Source: Flagellimonas myxillae (GTDB taxonomy: Bacteria; Bacteroidota; Bacteroidia; Flavobacteriales; Flavobacteriaceae). From it: a stretch of 64,000 nt of DNA. The notes under the pieces are model-generated. The model was not told the DNA's origin, made no database searches, and was given only the letters and a program-made list of their open reading frames with translations. Positions 9,447 to 18,214 of this stretch are shown here, one piece after another (positions within the stretch are counted from its first letter, which is position 1; each line of letters begins with the position of its first letter). Made by a program: the position numbers and the translations under genes. The stretch is from the NCBI RefSeq assembly GCF_023502235.1, contig NZ_JAMFLY010000001.1:1054001-1118000 (forward strand), given 5' to 3'.

Positions 9447-9776
9447 TCAAAAATTTAAATCATTTATCAAGCCAATCGCCTTATAAATTACATAAACAAG
9501 GATTAGGGTCAAGGAGATATAAGCCAGTATTTTCCGAATAGGATGCAGATGCTTTAGCTCCGTTTGGACATTTTGCTTATCGATTTTCTCCTTGATTTCA
9601 AAAGCTCTTTTATAATCTGAATTTTGGATAAAAAAAACGTGCCATTGTACCCCTGCTTCGACAGCGGTCCTAGGAAATTGCTTAAACCGGATTCCTTCGG
9701 AGGTCAATTCTTGTTCAAAAAGTTTTGATGGAAAAGGATATTCAAATTCTGCAATTTGCACGTTGAACCCATCCAT
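9447..9776 (-). CDS. Small C-terminally anchored membrane protein, function unknown
   Basis: A 109-residue protein with a soluble N-terminal domain (residues 1-75) and one C-terminal transmembrane helix (about 84-103, ILAYISLTLILVYVIYKAIG). The soluble part (ELTSEGIRFKQF, then VFFIQNSDYKRAFEIKEKI) resembles in outline the small ferredoxin-like DUF2007 signalling proteins, but this is a weak resemblance. Its start lies 1 bp after the amidohydrolase stop, and its stop is 5 bp before the next start. Tight spacing with a membrane-anchored FMN enzyme suggests a shared membrane complex; that is inference. Confidence 0.7.
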   Translation of the reverse strand: MDGFNVQIAEFEYPFPSKLFEQELTSEGIRFKQFPRTAVEAGVQWHVFFIQNSDYKRAFEIKEKIDKQNVQTELKHLHPIRKILAYISLTLILVYVIYKAIGLINDLNF

Positions 9777-9777
9777 G

Positions 9778-11052
9778 CTACATATTCAGATAATCCAAGG
9801 CCAATTGGGTCATACTCTTTACTCCGAGAAGCAATCCACTGTCATCAATTTTAAAATCAGGGGTATGGTGCGGAAAGGACTCCGTAGTTCCTGGTGTCAT
9901 TCCCCCTAGAAAGAAATAGAACCCAGGTACTTTTTCCTGAAAATAACTAAAGTCTTCGGCACCCGTAATTGCCTTATGAATGCTGACGTTCTCTTTGCCG
10001 GCAACTTTTTCCAAGGTCGGGGCCATTTTGGCTGTTAAATCAAGATCATTGAAGGTAATGGACGTAGTGGTCTCAATGGTGCAGGTGGCTTCCCCTCCAT
10101 ACGCTTTGGCGATGGCCGGAACCATTTCCTCCATCCGCTTGTTAATGAACTTTTGCATGTCATAATCGAGAGTCCTGATAGTTCCTATCATTTCTGCACT
10201 TTCCGGGATGATATTGAAACGAACCCCACTGGTTATTTTCCCCACTGAGATGACTGCCGCCTCGTTGGTGAGTTCCGATTCCCGACTAATGATCGTCTGG
10301 AGCCCATCAACAATTTTCGCACTGATCAAAATGGGGTCGATTCCCCCCCATGGTTGGGAACCGTGGGTTTGTTTTCCCTTTACATTGATCACAAATCGCT
10401 GTGCCGCAGCCATGGCGCCACCAGGCTTGTATTTAACTGTCCCTGTTGGAGTTTGGGAATTTATGTGCAAGCCAAAAATGGCATCCACTTTGGGATTCTC
10501 CAAAACCCCTTCCTTCACCATTAAAAGGGCTCCCCCTTCTTCCCCAGGAGGTGCACCTTCCTCTGCAGGCTGAAAAATAAACTTGACAGTGCCTTTAATT
10601 TTATCCTTGTTTTTGGCCAGCACTTCGGCAACACCCATTAAAATGGCCGTATGCGTATCGTGACCACAAGCATGCATCACTCCGACCTTTTTTCCTAAAA
10701 ATTCTGACGTGACCGTGGATTTAAAAGGGAGGTCGTTTCGTTCCGTAACGGGCAAGGCATCAATATCAGCTCGTAAAGCCACTACCTTTCCAGGTTGGTC
10801 ACCCTTTAAAATTCCCACGACTCCAGATATGGCTACTCCGGTTTGCACTTCAATCCCAAGGGATTTTAGATGTTTTGCAATTTTTTCGGCGGTTTTAAAC
10901 TCGCGATTGCTTAGCTCTGGATTTTGATGGATGTCCCTTCGCCATTCGATTACTTTGTCTTCAACATCCGCAAAGTCTTTTTCCAGATTTGGACCTTGTG
11001 CCCAAAGGGAAACAGTGGCCAATAGCAATAGTAGTGTGTTCAATTTTCGCAT
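9778..11052 (-). CDS. Exported M20D-family amidohydrolase
   Basis: A 424-residue metal-dependent amidohydrolase of the M20D type (hippurate, N-acetyl-amino acid or IAA-amino acid hydrolases). A signal peptide covers residues 1-19 (MRKLNTLLLLLATVSLWAQG). The family blocks are all present: WRRDIHQNPELSNREF, LRADIDALPVTE, MHACGHDTHTAILMG with metal ligands, and FIFQPAEEGAPPGEEGG with the catalytic Glu. It presumably releases an amino acid from an N-acyl or peptide substrate in the periplasm. It is second in the operon, 10 bp after the DsrE-like gene and 1 bp before the small membrane protein gene. Confidence 0.92.
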   Translation of the reverse strand: MRKLNTLLLLLATVSLWAQGPNLEKDFADVEDKVIEWRRDIHQNPELSNREFKTAEKIAKHLKSLGIEVQTGVAISGVVGILKGDQPGKVVALRADIDALPVTERNDLPFKSTVTSEFLGKKVGVMHACGHDTHTAILMGVAEVLAKNKDKIKGTVKFIFQPAEEGAPPGEEGGALLMVKEGVLENPKVDAIFGLHINSQTPTGTVKYKPGGAMAAAQRFVINVKGKQTHGSQPWGGIDPILISAKIVDGLQTIISRESELTNEAAVISVGKITSGVRFNIIPESAEMIGTIRTLDYDMQKFINKRMEEMVPAIAKAYGGEATCTIETTTSITFNDLDLTAKMAPTLEKVAGKENVSIHKAITGAEDFSYFQEKVPGFYFFLGGMTPGTTESFPHHTPDFKIDDSGLLLGVKSMTQLALDYLNM

Positions 11053-11062
11053 ATAGTCAGTT

Positions 11063-11602
11063 TTAGAATTTTATGAGATGATATCCTTGATTTTGTAATT
11101 GAAGCAATGCCGTCATTGCCGAAAGTGCGATTTGCGCATCGGGTATAAGGTCTTCCTTGGGAATGTTCCTGGAATAGGAGGATTGTCCGCAGAGAATTAC
11201 TTGTGCCCCGGAATCCAATAGGGACTTGACCAGGTCGAAATTTGGATTTTTTACACCATATCTTTTTAAATAGGCCTGTTGGTCAATAATATCTTTCGAA
11301 GCCTTATGGTGCACCACAAGTGCAACATGCAACTGGGAAACAGGAACCCCGCTCTGGGCGTGCATATTGTAAAATCGCGCTGCTGTCTCAATGGTTTTGT
11401 TCAATGTTGTATGGGACTCCGGCGTATCAGCAATCTCAAAGACCACCTTGAACTCGGCTTTTGTATCCGTCTCAAAACCAGGATTTTCAACAGCCCATAC
11501 CGGGCCAAATTCTTCAATGACCGGGCCGGCTTTTTTTTCTTGGGAATTCATGTAGATACAGGTAAAACAGAATATCAGGACAGCAAGGGGGTTGTACTTC
11601 AT
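11063..11602 (-). CDS. Exported DsrE-family protein
   Basis: A 179-residue protein with a signal peptide (about residues 1-20, MKYNPLAVLIFCFTCIYMNS) followed by a DsrE/DsrF/YchN-like alpha/beta domain. The domain shows the expected first strand (FKVVFEIADTP), ARFYNMHAQSGVP, a LHVALVVHH strand and GAQVILCGQSSYSR with a single conserved-position cysteine. Family members form small oligomers and some carry sulfur on this cysteine, but exported versions in Bacteroidota have no assigned role. It is the first gene of the six-gene operon ending at 6331. Confidence 0.8.
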   Translation of the reverse strand: MKYNPLAVLIFCFTCIYMNSQEKKAGPVIEEFGPVWAVENPGFETDTKAEFKVVFEIADTPESHTTLNKTIETAARFYNMHAQSGVPVSQLHVALVVHHKASKDIIDQQAYLKRYGVKNPNFDLVKSLLDSGAQVILCGQSSYSRNIPKEDLIPDAQIALSAMTALLQLQNQGYHLIKF

Positions 11603-11737
11603 TAGAAGGAGCTATTAATCCCTAAATATATCAAATTAGAACCAAAAAAAATGCTGTTTATAAGTATTGACAGGATGATTTTAGCATGAGGGCATTATTG
11701 GCTATTTTCACCTTTACTTTTAAAACTGCTTTTGGGT

Positions 11738-14062
11738 TTGGAGAATTTTTTGGAGGAATTGAATGATGCGCAACGTGCACCCGTATTACACAAGGATGGC
11801 CCGTTAATGGTGATTGCCGGTGCCGGTTCCGGAAAAACCAGGGTGTTGACGTATAGGATCGCCCATTTGATGGAGCAGGGGGTGGACTCGTTCAATATTC
11901 TTGCCTTGACCTTTACCAACAAAGCGGCCCGTGAGATGAAAAAACGGATTGCGACGATTGTTGGAAATTCCGAGGCCAAAAACCTCTGGATGGGAACCTT
12001 CCACTCGGTTTTTGCCAAACTTCTCCGCTTTGATGGCGACAAATTGGGCTACCCTAGCAACTTTACCATTTACGATACCCAAGATTCCCAAAGATTGATT
12101 GCCTCCATTATCAAGGAAATGGGGCTGGACAAGGATATCTACAAATACAAACAGATCCAGAACCGGATATCATCTTATAAGAACAGTTTAATTACGGTCA
12201 AGGCCTATTTTCAAAACCCTGAGTTGGTTGAAGCTGATGCTATGGCGAAAAGACCAAGATTGGGGGAGATCTACCAAAACTATGTGGACCGTTGCTTTAA
12301 GGCAGGGGCCATGGATTTTGATGACCTTTTGCTCAGGACCAATGAATTGCTGACCCGCTTTCCGGAAGTATTGATGAAATACCAGGACCGCTTCCGGTAT
12401 ATTTTGGTGGATGAGTACCAAGATACCAACCACTCCCAGTACTTGATCGTGAAGGCCTTGTCGGATCGTTATCAAAATATCTGTGTCGTGGGCGACGATG
12501 CCCAGAGTATCTACTCCTTTAGGGGGGCGAATATCAGTAATATCCTGAACTTTCAAAAAGATTACGACGATGTGGCGGTATACCGACTGGAGCAGAACTA
12601 CCGTTCGACCAAGAACATTGTCAATGCGGCCAATTCCATCATAGCCAAGAACAAAAACCAATTGGAAAAGGTGGTTTGGACTTCCAATGATGAGGGGAAC
12701 AAGATAAAAGTGCACCGAAGTGTAACCGATGCGGAAGAAGGCCGGTATGTAGCAGGTTCCATTTTTGAGAACAAGATGCAAAACCAGCTTCAAAATGGCG
12801 AGTTTGCTGTCCTGTATCGCACCAACTCCCAATCTAGGGCCATTGAGGATGCGCTTAGAAAACGGGATATTCCATATCGGATTTATGGCGGACTTTCGTT
12901 TTACCAGCGCAAAGAAATCAAGGATGTTCTGGCCTATTTGAGGCTCATAATCAATCCTAAGGATGAAGAAGCGCTGAAAAGGGTCATTAATTTTCCGGCC
13001 AGGGGTATCGGGCAGACCACGGTGGACAAGCTTACCGTTGCGGCCAACCACTATGGGCGCTCCATTTTTGAAGTGATGGACAATTTGTCCAAACTGGAGT
13101 TGAAAATCAATGCGGGAACGCAGCGAAAGCTCGAGGATTTTGTGACCATGATCAAGAGTTTTCAAATCATGAATGCAGGTTCTGATGCGTTTACCTTGGC
13201 CGAACATGTATCTAAGAAAACTGGATTGCTTCTGGAGTTCAAAAAGGATGGAACACCGGAAGGGATTGCCCGCATGGAGAATATCGAAGAGTTGTTGAAT
13301 GGAATCAAGGATTTTGTTGAGGGTCAAAAGGAACTTGCGGATTCCACAGGTAGCCTAACTGAATTTTTGGAGGATGTGGCCCTTGCGACGGACATGGACA
13401 AGGATACAGGCGATGATGACCGGGTGGCCCTAATGACCATCCACCTGGCCAAGGGTCTCGAGTTCCCATATGTGTACATTGTAGGGATGGAGGAGGACCT
13501 GTTCCCTTCCGCGATGAGCATGAATACTCGAAGCGAATTGGAAGAGGAACGAAGACTTTTCTATGTGGCCCTAACACGAGCAGAGAAGCAGGCCTATCTG
13601 ACCTATACCCAAAACAGGTACCGCTGGGGAAAACTCATTGATGCCGAACCGAGTCGATTTTTGGAGGAAATAGAGGAGGAGTACGTGGAAAACCTAACCC
13701 CTGTGAACGACGGGTATCGGTACAAATCCATGATCAATGCCGATATTTTTGGAGAAGTGGACAAGAGCAAATTACGTCAAGTAAAACCTAAAAATGGGAA
13801 TCCGCCAAGTGTTCAGCGTCCCAATGAAAACCAACTCAGAAAATTACGAAAGCTCAAGCCACAGTTGTCCACACCCGATGCCAGTCCAATGGATCCCAAC
13901 CTTATTGAAGGTTGTACGGTTAACCATACCCGGTTTGGAAGGGGCAAAGTGCTAAAAATTGAAGGTGTTGGCAACGACAAAAAGGCAGAAATCCGGTTTG
14001 AACGCGGAGATATTAAAAAGCTACTACTTCGATTTGCTAAATTGGAAGTATTGGACAAATGA
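11738..14062 (+). CDS. UvrD/PcrA-type DNA helicase, TTG start
   Basis: A 774-residue superfamily 1A helicase. Walker A is GAGSGKT near residue 29, motif II is DEYQDTN near 219, and QSIYSFRGA, EQNYRST and LMTIHLAKGLEFP are also clear. It unwinds DNA 3' to 5' in mismatch and nucleotide excision repair. The last 55 residues (VNHTRFGRGKVLKIEG ... IRFERGDIKKLLLRFAKLEVL) are the Tudor-like tail that in PcrA contacts RNA polymerase. No ATG is available: the frame closes upstream at 11687, and TTG at 11738 gives the usual start MENFLEELNDAQ, so TTG is chosen (TTG 11732 is the alternative). It is divergent from the DsrE operon. Confidence 0.93.
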   Translation: MENFLEELNDAQRAPVLHKDGPLMVIAGAGSGKTRVLTYRIAHLMEQGVDSFNILALTFTNKAAREMKKRIATIVGNSEAKNLWMGTFHSVFAKLLRFDGDKLGYPSNFTIYDTQDSQRLIASIIKEMGLDKDIYKYKQIQNRISSYKNSLITVKAYFQNPELVEADAMAKRPRLGEIYQNYVDRCFKAGAMDFDDLLLRTNELLTRFPEVLMKYQDRFRYILVDEYQDTNHSQYLIVKALSDRYQNICVVGDDAQSIYSFRGANISNILNFQKDYDDVAVYRLEQNYRSTKNIVNAANSIIAKNKNQLEKVVWTSNDEGNKIKVHRSVTDAEEGRYVAGSIFENKMQNQLQNGEFAVLYRTNSQSRAIEDALRKRDIPYRIYGGLSFYQRKEIKDVLAYLRLIINPKDEEALKRVINFPARGIGQTTVDKLTVAANHYGRSIFEVMDNLSKLELKINAGTQRKLEDFVTMIKSFQIMNAGSDAFTLAEHVSKKTGLLLEFKKDGTPEGIARMENIEELLNGIKDFVEGQKELADSTGSLTEFLEDVALATDMDKDTGDDDRVALMTIHLAKGLEFPYVYIVGMEEDLFPSAMSMNTRSELEEERRLFYVALTRAEKQAYLTYTQNRYRWGKLIDAEPSRFLEEIEEEYVENLTPVNDGYRYKSMINADIFGEVDKSKLRQVKPKNGNPPSVQRPNENQLRKLRKLKPQLSTPDASPMDPNLIEGCTVNHTRFGRGKVLKIEGVGNDKKAEIRFERGDIKKLLLRFAKLEVLDK

Positions 14063-14084
14063 CCTGCTGCACAAGATTGAAAAA

Positions 14085-15404
14085 TTACAGTTTGGCTAAG
14101 CGGCTATATTTGGTACTTCCACAAAAAATCTGATTGGTATATTCCACAATAGGAGTTGGCTCCCTATACTTTACGGCATACACTTTATAATACGTTTTGT
14201 TTATTCCTAACCCAGAATCACATTCAATTTTACGGTTGTGGGGTAGATAATAAGGTTCAATACTTTCTGTAAAGACCACCGAGTCTTCCGTGAGAAATGC
14301 TTGGGGCATTGGGTATGTCCAGCGTATTTCCCTTTTGTCGATATCGTAAAGGTGCAAATTGTCCTGTTTGCCATCTTTTGCATTGGAAAAAAACAGGTAA
14401 TTACCCATTTTACCGACTAGGGATGCTTCTCCCCTGAAGGGAAGTTGAATCTTATCATTTTGTGGCGTACTTAGCATGGCCAATGAACTGTCCTTTGTAG
14501 CATCATAAGTGAGATTTACTATTAGTTGGTCGTCAAACACAAAGGTATTTTTTGAGAAATTTTGATGATTCGTTGGTAGTTCCGAGCCATTGAGAAAATT
14601 CCAAGAATTGGTAATTTTAAACTGCTGAGGGCCAATCATGTTGTCCAATTTGGTTAATGCTTCAACGAAGTCACTCTTTTCATGATTTGTGGAAAGTTCC
14701 AAAGGGCGATATGCTGTATGTGAACCCCATTTTTCCGCCTTTAGGATAAAGGAAGCGTCCATCTCTACATCAAAATCCAGAGCAGATGTAAGAGAGCTAT
14801 TTCGATTTGGAAATACAGCCAACTGTTCCAATCCATTGTTATTGATGGTATAAGCATCTATTCTAAAACTTTGCTTTTGATTTGATTCAGTGCTTCCGTG
14901 GAATAGATACAATGGCTTATTATCAATTTCAACTGTATGAATTTGATAAAGGTTTAGGGGATTCCCATATAAGGAGGTCGGCACAACCTTATTATCTTCT
15001 GAGGCATACAGGGCAATGTTTCTTATCCTCAGGGTCGACTCCTCCATTCTTGAATGCCATGTAAAGGCTGCAACTTTACCATCCTCTGAGAGTGTGAATA
15101 GATATTCATGTTTAGCAAGGGAATAGGATTTATTCACTTCCTTAAGGAGCTCTAAGGAATTTATGCCTTCTATAGTCTTTCGGATTCGAACGTTGATATC
15201 GGTTACGGTTTTTATATAATCAGCCGTATTTTTTTCTAGGTTATCCAACATCGAAAAACAATGGTCTAAATAGGTGATTACTTCCTGACCTTTTTTAAAT
15301 TTTTGGGGAATAGGAATTTTATTCGAATAATTGTGATTGCCACAACGGGTCAATGCGAACAAAACAGTACAAAGCAGCGGAATTGCAATTCTTTTTATCT
15401 CCAT
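14085..15404 (-). CDS. Putative lipoprotein of unknown function, beta-rich
   Basis: A 439-residue protein from ATG 15404; the open frame extends further but this start gives a signal sequence (MEIKRIAIPLLCTVLFALTRC). The Cys at residue 21 is placed like a lipobox cysteine, but Arg precedes it, which is unusual for signal peptidase II. Residues 40-100 are helical; the rest is a run of beta-strand segments with WD/YD-like turns (LHLYDIDKREIRWTYP), suggesting a propeller-like fold. I recognise no family. It is convergent with uvrD (22 bp apart) and divergent from the threonylcarbamoyl-AMP synthase gene. Confidence 0.75.
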   Translation of the reverse strand: MEIKRIAIPLLCTVLFALTRCGNHNYSNKIPIPQKFKKGQEVITYLDHCFSMLDNLEKNTADYIKTVTDINVRIRKTIEGINSLELLKEVNKSYSLAKHEYLFTLSEDGKVAAFTWHSRMEESTLRIRNIALYASEDNKVVPTSLYGNPLNLYQIHTVEIDNKPLYLFHGSTESNQKQSFRIDAYTINNNGLEQLAVFPNRNSSLTSALDFDVEMDASFILKAEKWGSHTAYRPLELSTNHEKSDFVEALTKLDNMIGPQQFKITNSWNFLNGSELPTNHQNFSKNTFVFDDQLIVNLTYDATKDSSLAMLSTPQNDKIQLPFRGEASLVGKMGNYLFFSNAKDGKQDNLHLYDIDKREIRWTYPMPQAFLTEDSVVFTESIEPYYLPHNRKIECDSGLGINKTYYKVYAVKYREPTPIVEYTNQIFCGSTKYSRLAKL

Positions 15405-15420
15405 GATTTCCAAAGTGTAT

Positions 15421-15434
15421 GGGTTGAACAACCC
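15421..15434. promoter_or_regulatory. Palindrome upstream of the 15404 lipoprotein gene
   Basis: GGGTTG-AA-CAACCC, 16 bp upstream of the start at 15404. The arms are perfect. It could be an operator or a short structure in the leader of this gene. No regulator can be named. Confidence 0.3.
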
Positions 15435-15493
15435 TAAATTTGAGAGTTTCACGGGTGATTTGGACACCTTAATTGATGAATGCCCCGTATGAA

Positions 15494-15524
15494 TTGACGG
15501 ATGAGGCATTTGGAGCTATCTTTG
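15494..15524 (+). promoter_or_regulatory. Bacteroidota-type promoter for the tsaC-like gene
   Basis: TTG at 15494-15496, 20-nt spacer, then TATCTTTG at 15517-15524, an exact match to the TAnnTTTG -7 element used by the primary sigma factor of Bacteroidota. The ATG follows at 15558, giving a leader of roughly 25 nt. Confidence 0.65.
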
Positions 15525-15557
15525 TTGTTCTGAAAGACGAATTGCTAGGATATTATC

Positions 15558-16178
15558 ATGGCCGAACTTATTAAACTTTTTGAAGAAAACCCTAACCCAA
15601 GGCAAGTGGAAAAAATTGGGAATGTGCTACGCAAGGGTGGGTTGGTCATTTATCCAACGGATACCGTCTACGGTCTTGGCTGTGACATCACCAATTCCAA
15701 AGCATTGCAGCGTATAGCCCGTATTAAAGGCATAAAATTGGAGAAGGCCAACTGGTCCTTTGTCTGTGCAGACCTCAGCAATCTATCCGATTTTGTTCGG
15801 CAGATAGACACCTCCACTTTTAAACTGCTGAAAAGGGCGTTGCCTGGTCCCTATACCTTTATTCTACCTGGAAACAATAATCTTCCCAAGGACTTTAAAA
15901 AGAAGAAAACTGTGGGAATCCGGGTGCCGGACAATGAGATTGCCAAAGCACTTGTTCGGGAATTGGGGAACCCCATCGTCTCAACTTCCATTTACGATGA
16001 AGATGATATATTGGAATATACCACAGACCCAGAGTTGATTCATGAGAAATGGTTTGACCTCGTGGATATTGTAATCGATGGGGGCTATGGAGGGAACGTG
16101 GCCTCTACCGTGGTAGACCTTTCCACAGGATACCCCGAAGTAGTTCGGGAGGGAAAAGGAGATTTGGATATTCTATAA
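15558..16178 (+). CDS. L-threonylcarbamoyladenylate synthase (Sua5/YciO/YrdC family)
   Basis: A 206-residue YrdC-fold protein. The signature YPTDTVYGLGCD at residues 33-44 and the block LKRALPGPYTFILPG are typical, as is the closing VSTSIYD plus STVVDLS, which contributes to the nucleotide and threonine site. It makes threonylcarbamoyl-AMP from threonine, bicarbonate and ATP for the t6A modification of ANN-decoding tRNAs. The variant with KGI-type (IKGIKLEKANWSFVCADL) rather than KxR spacing resembles YciO-branch members, so a different but related substrate is possible. It ends at a bidirectional terminator. Confidence 0.88.
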   Translation: MAELIKLFEENPNPRQVEKIGNVLRKGGLVIYPTDTVYGLGCDITNSKALQRIARIKGIKLEKANWSFVCADLSNLSDFVRQIDTSTFKLLKRALPGPYTFILPGNNNLPKDFKKKKTVGIRVPDNEIAKALVRELGNPIVSTSIYDEDDILEYTTDPELIHEKWFDLVDIVIDGGYGGNVASTVVDLSTGYPEVVREGKGDLDIL

Positions 16179-16188
16179 ATAAAAAAAA

Positions 16189-16206
16189 GCGACCCGTTAG
16201 GGTCGC
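16189..16206. terminator. Bidirectional intrinsic terminator
   Basis: A 7-bp GC-rich stem GCGACCC/GGGTCGC with loop GTTA, preceded by a run of A and followed by a T-rich stretch. It lies between the convergent tsaC-like gene (ends 16178) and ompA-like gene (ends 16233) and should stop transcription from both sides. Confidence 0.9.
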
Positions 16207-16232
16207 CTTTTCTGGTTTTTTTATCGTAAGGC

Positions 16233-17105
16233 TTAGTTGCCAGAACCTCCAATGGCAGGATCTTTCATTCCTTCTTCGATCATGCTATAGAACTGATCAA
16301 TTTTTGGAAGTACAACAATTCGAGTCCTTCTATTTTTGGCGCGATCTCCAGCTGAATCATTGGAAGCCACTGGTACGTAGTAGCTTCTTCCAGCAGCGGT
16401 CATACGCTTGGGATCTACACTAAAGTCGTTTTGTAGGGTTCTAACGATGGTAGTTGCACGCTTGGCACTCAAATCCCAGTTGTCAACTAGAACTCCGCTA
16501 GAGTAGGATCTGTTGTCGGTATGTCCTTCAACCATAAATTCGAAATCTGGTTTGTTGTTCACCACTTTGGCTACTTTCCCCAAAACCTCTCTGGCCGCAT
16601 TGGTAATGTTGTAGCTACCGCTTCTGAACAACAATTTGTCAGAAATAGAAACGAATACTACACCTTTTTCAACGCTAACCTCAATATCTTCATCGTCAAG
16701 GTTCCCCAAAACACCTTTAAGGCTCTGAACCAAGGCAAGGTTTACAGAATCCCTACGAGTAACGGCATCTTGTAATTTTCTAATGGTCAAATCTTTTTCG
16801 CGTAGACTTTCCAAAGACTTTTCAAGGTTCTCGGCACCTTTGGTTGTAAGGGTAGTAAGATTACCCATGTTGTTGATCAACTCTTGGTTGTTGGCCTTTA
16901 GGAAGGCATTTTGATCTTCAAGAGTCTTCAATCGTGAGGAAGTGGTGGCACTTTCTTCGAGGCAATCGTTAAGTTTTACGGTTGCTGAGTTCAATAGATC
17001 TTGGGTCTCTTTGTGCTTGGCCTCAAGATCGGCATACTTTTTTTGTGATACACAAGATGACAATAGAATTGCCATGGACAAGGTTCCTAGGAAAACTTTT
17101 TTCAT
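16233..17105 (-). CDS. OmpA-family peptidoglycan-associated lipoprotein
   Basis: A 290-residue outer-membrane lipoprotein. The signal ends at the lipobox LSSC with Cys18. Residues 20-135 form a long coiled coil, and residues 150-280 form an OmpA/MotB domain with FMVEGHTDNRSY, LSAKRATTIVRTL and RAKNRRTRIVVLP, which includes the Asp and Arg that bind diaminopimelate of peptidoglycan. It tethers the outer membrane to the cell wall. The protein at 7056-7829 is a degenerate relative with the same coiled-coil plus OmpA plan. It is followed by a shared terminator and preceded by a TAATTTTG -7 element. Confidence 0.92.
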   Translation of the reverse strand: MKKVFLGTLSMAILLSSCVSQKKYADLEAKHKETQDLLNSATVKLNDCLEESATTSSRLKTLEDQNAFLKANNQELINNMGNLTTLTTKGAENLEKSLESLREKDLTIRKLQDAVTRRDSVNLALVQSLKGVLGNLDDEDIEVSVEKGVVFVSISDKLLFRSGSYNITNAAREVLGKVAKVVNNKPDFEFMVEGHTDNRSYSSGVLVDNWDLSAKRATTIVRTLQNDFSVDPKRMTAAGRSYYVPVASNDSAGDRAKNRRTRIVVLPKIDQFYSMIEEGMKDPAIGGSGN

Positions 17106-17159
17106 AGTACTGGGTATAAATTAAGAATTGTTAGATATTTCACTGCTTAAACTGTCCGC

Positions 17160-17167
17160 CAAAATTA
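17160..17167 (-). promoter_or_regulatory. -7 promoter element for the OmpA lipoprotein gene
   Basis: Reading on the minus strand this is TAATTTTG, an exact TAnnTTTG match, 54 bp before the start codon at 17105. No TTG is found 20 nt upstream, so only the -7 element is supported. Confidence 0.45.
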
Positions 17168-17200
17168 GAGAAAATGCATAGTTGCCCCTTTTTGGCATCG

Positions 17201-18202
17201 TTAATCTTTTACTAAAATGTTAAATCTTTTCACTTGATGTACGAAATGAGACCAAACTATGGATGTTGCTGAATAATATTTTAATAAAAAATTGGCTTTT
17301 TCCCTCTTTTTGTAAAGTTTTCTAAAGTTACTATAAAAACTGAGATGGGCACGGATTATGGCTAGACAATGGCCAAATTTAAATAGGAGTATAAATCGTG
17401 CTCCTGCAATTCCATCCAACAGTAATCTGAAAAAGATAATGGTAAAAGCAACTTTACCTGGCAGGTTTTTAGTAATCGAATACAGGGAATTCCTAAAATT
17501 GAGGAAGGTTTTTTTGGGGTTCATGTTTTTTAGGGTGGACCCTCCAAGGTGGAATACATGGCTGTGACCCACGTACAAAACACCATACCCTTTGTTCTTC
17601 GCACGCCAACAAAGATCTATTTCTTCTTGATGGGCAAAGTAGTCCTCATCAAATCCGCCCAATTCCTGATACACCCCACTTTTGATGAACATACAGGCCC
17701 CGGTGGCCCAGAATACTTCCTTAATATCGTTGTATTGTCCGATGTCTTTTTCCAATGCCTGGAAAATTCTTCCCCTACAAAATGGATAACCGAGACGATC
17801 TATAAAACCTCCCGCGGCACCGGCATACTCAAAGTATTCCCTTCGCTTTATATCCAAAATTTTTGGTTGAATAATGGCGGCCTCTGGGTGATTTTCAAAT
17901 GCATCCAACACTGGTCCCAACCAATTGGGAGTGACTTCCACATCTGAATTCAACAGACAAAAAATATCGGCGTCTATTTGCTTAAGCCCATCGTTATAGC
18001 CTTTGGCAAAACCACCATTGGAAGCATTAACGATAACATTGACATGGGGATAGGTATTTTTTAGGAATTCGACCGAGTCGTCCTCGCTGGCATTATCAAC
18101 CACATGAATACTTGCGCCTTCGGAATGGGCAACAACAGCGGGGAGAAACTTCTCGAGCAAGGTTTTTCCATTCCAATTCAGTATGACGACCGCGACTTTC
18201 AA
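17201..18202 (-). CDS. Family 2 glycosyltransferase, TTG start
   Basis: A 333-residue GT2 enzyme of the GT-A fold. It opens with VAVVILNWNGKTLLEKFLP, then VVDNASEDDSVEFL, a nucleotide-sugar/metal region FCLLNSDVEV, and the acceptor-side block WATGACMFI with GGFDEDYFAHQEEIDLCWR. It transfers a sugar to a surface polysaccharide or lipid acceptor that cannot be named. A hydrophobic C-terminal part (VAFTIIFFRLLLDGIAGARFILLF) suggests membrane association. The start must be TTG at 18202: no ATG exists before the in-frame stop at 18215. It lies 12 bp after the HSDR_N gene and is probably co-transcribed with it. Confidence 0.88.
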   Translation of the reverse strand: MKVAVVILNWNGKTLLEKFLPAVVAHSEGASIHVVDNASEDDSVEFLKNTYPHVNVIVNASNGGFAKGYNDGLKQIDADIFCLLNSDVEVTPNWLGPVLDAFENHPEAAIIQPKILDIKRREYFEYAGAAGGFIDRLGYPFCRGRIFQALEKDIGQYNDIKEVFWATGACMFIKSGVYQELGGFDEDYFAHQEEIDLCWRAKNKGYGVLYVGHSHVFHLGGSTLKNMNPKKTFLNFRNSLYSITKNLPGKVAFTIIFFRLLLDGIAGARFILLFKFGHCLAIIRAHLSFYSNFRKLYKKREKANFLLKYYSATSIVWSHFVHQVKRFNILVKD

Positions 18203-18214
18203 AACGGCAGCAAA

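Noticed and set aside
12188-13327. 379-residue open frame antisense to uvrD
   Set aside because: It lies wholly inside an intact, motif-rich helicase gene and shows no family features; it is a shadow frame.
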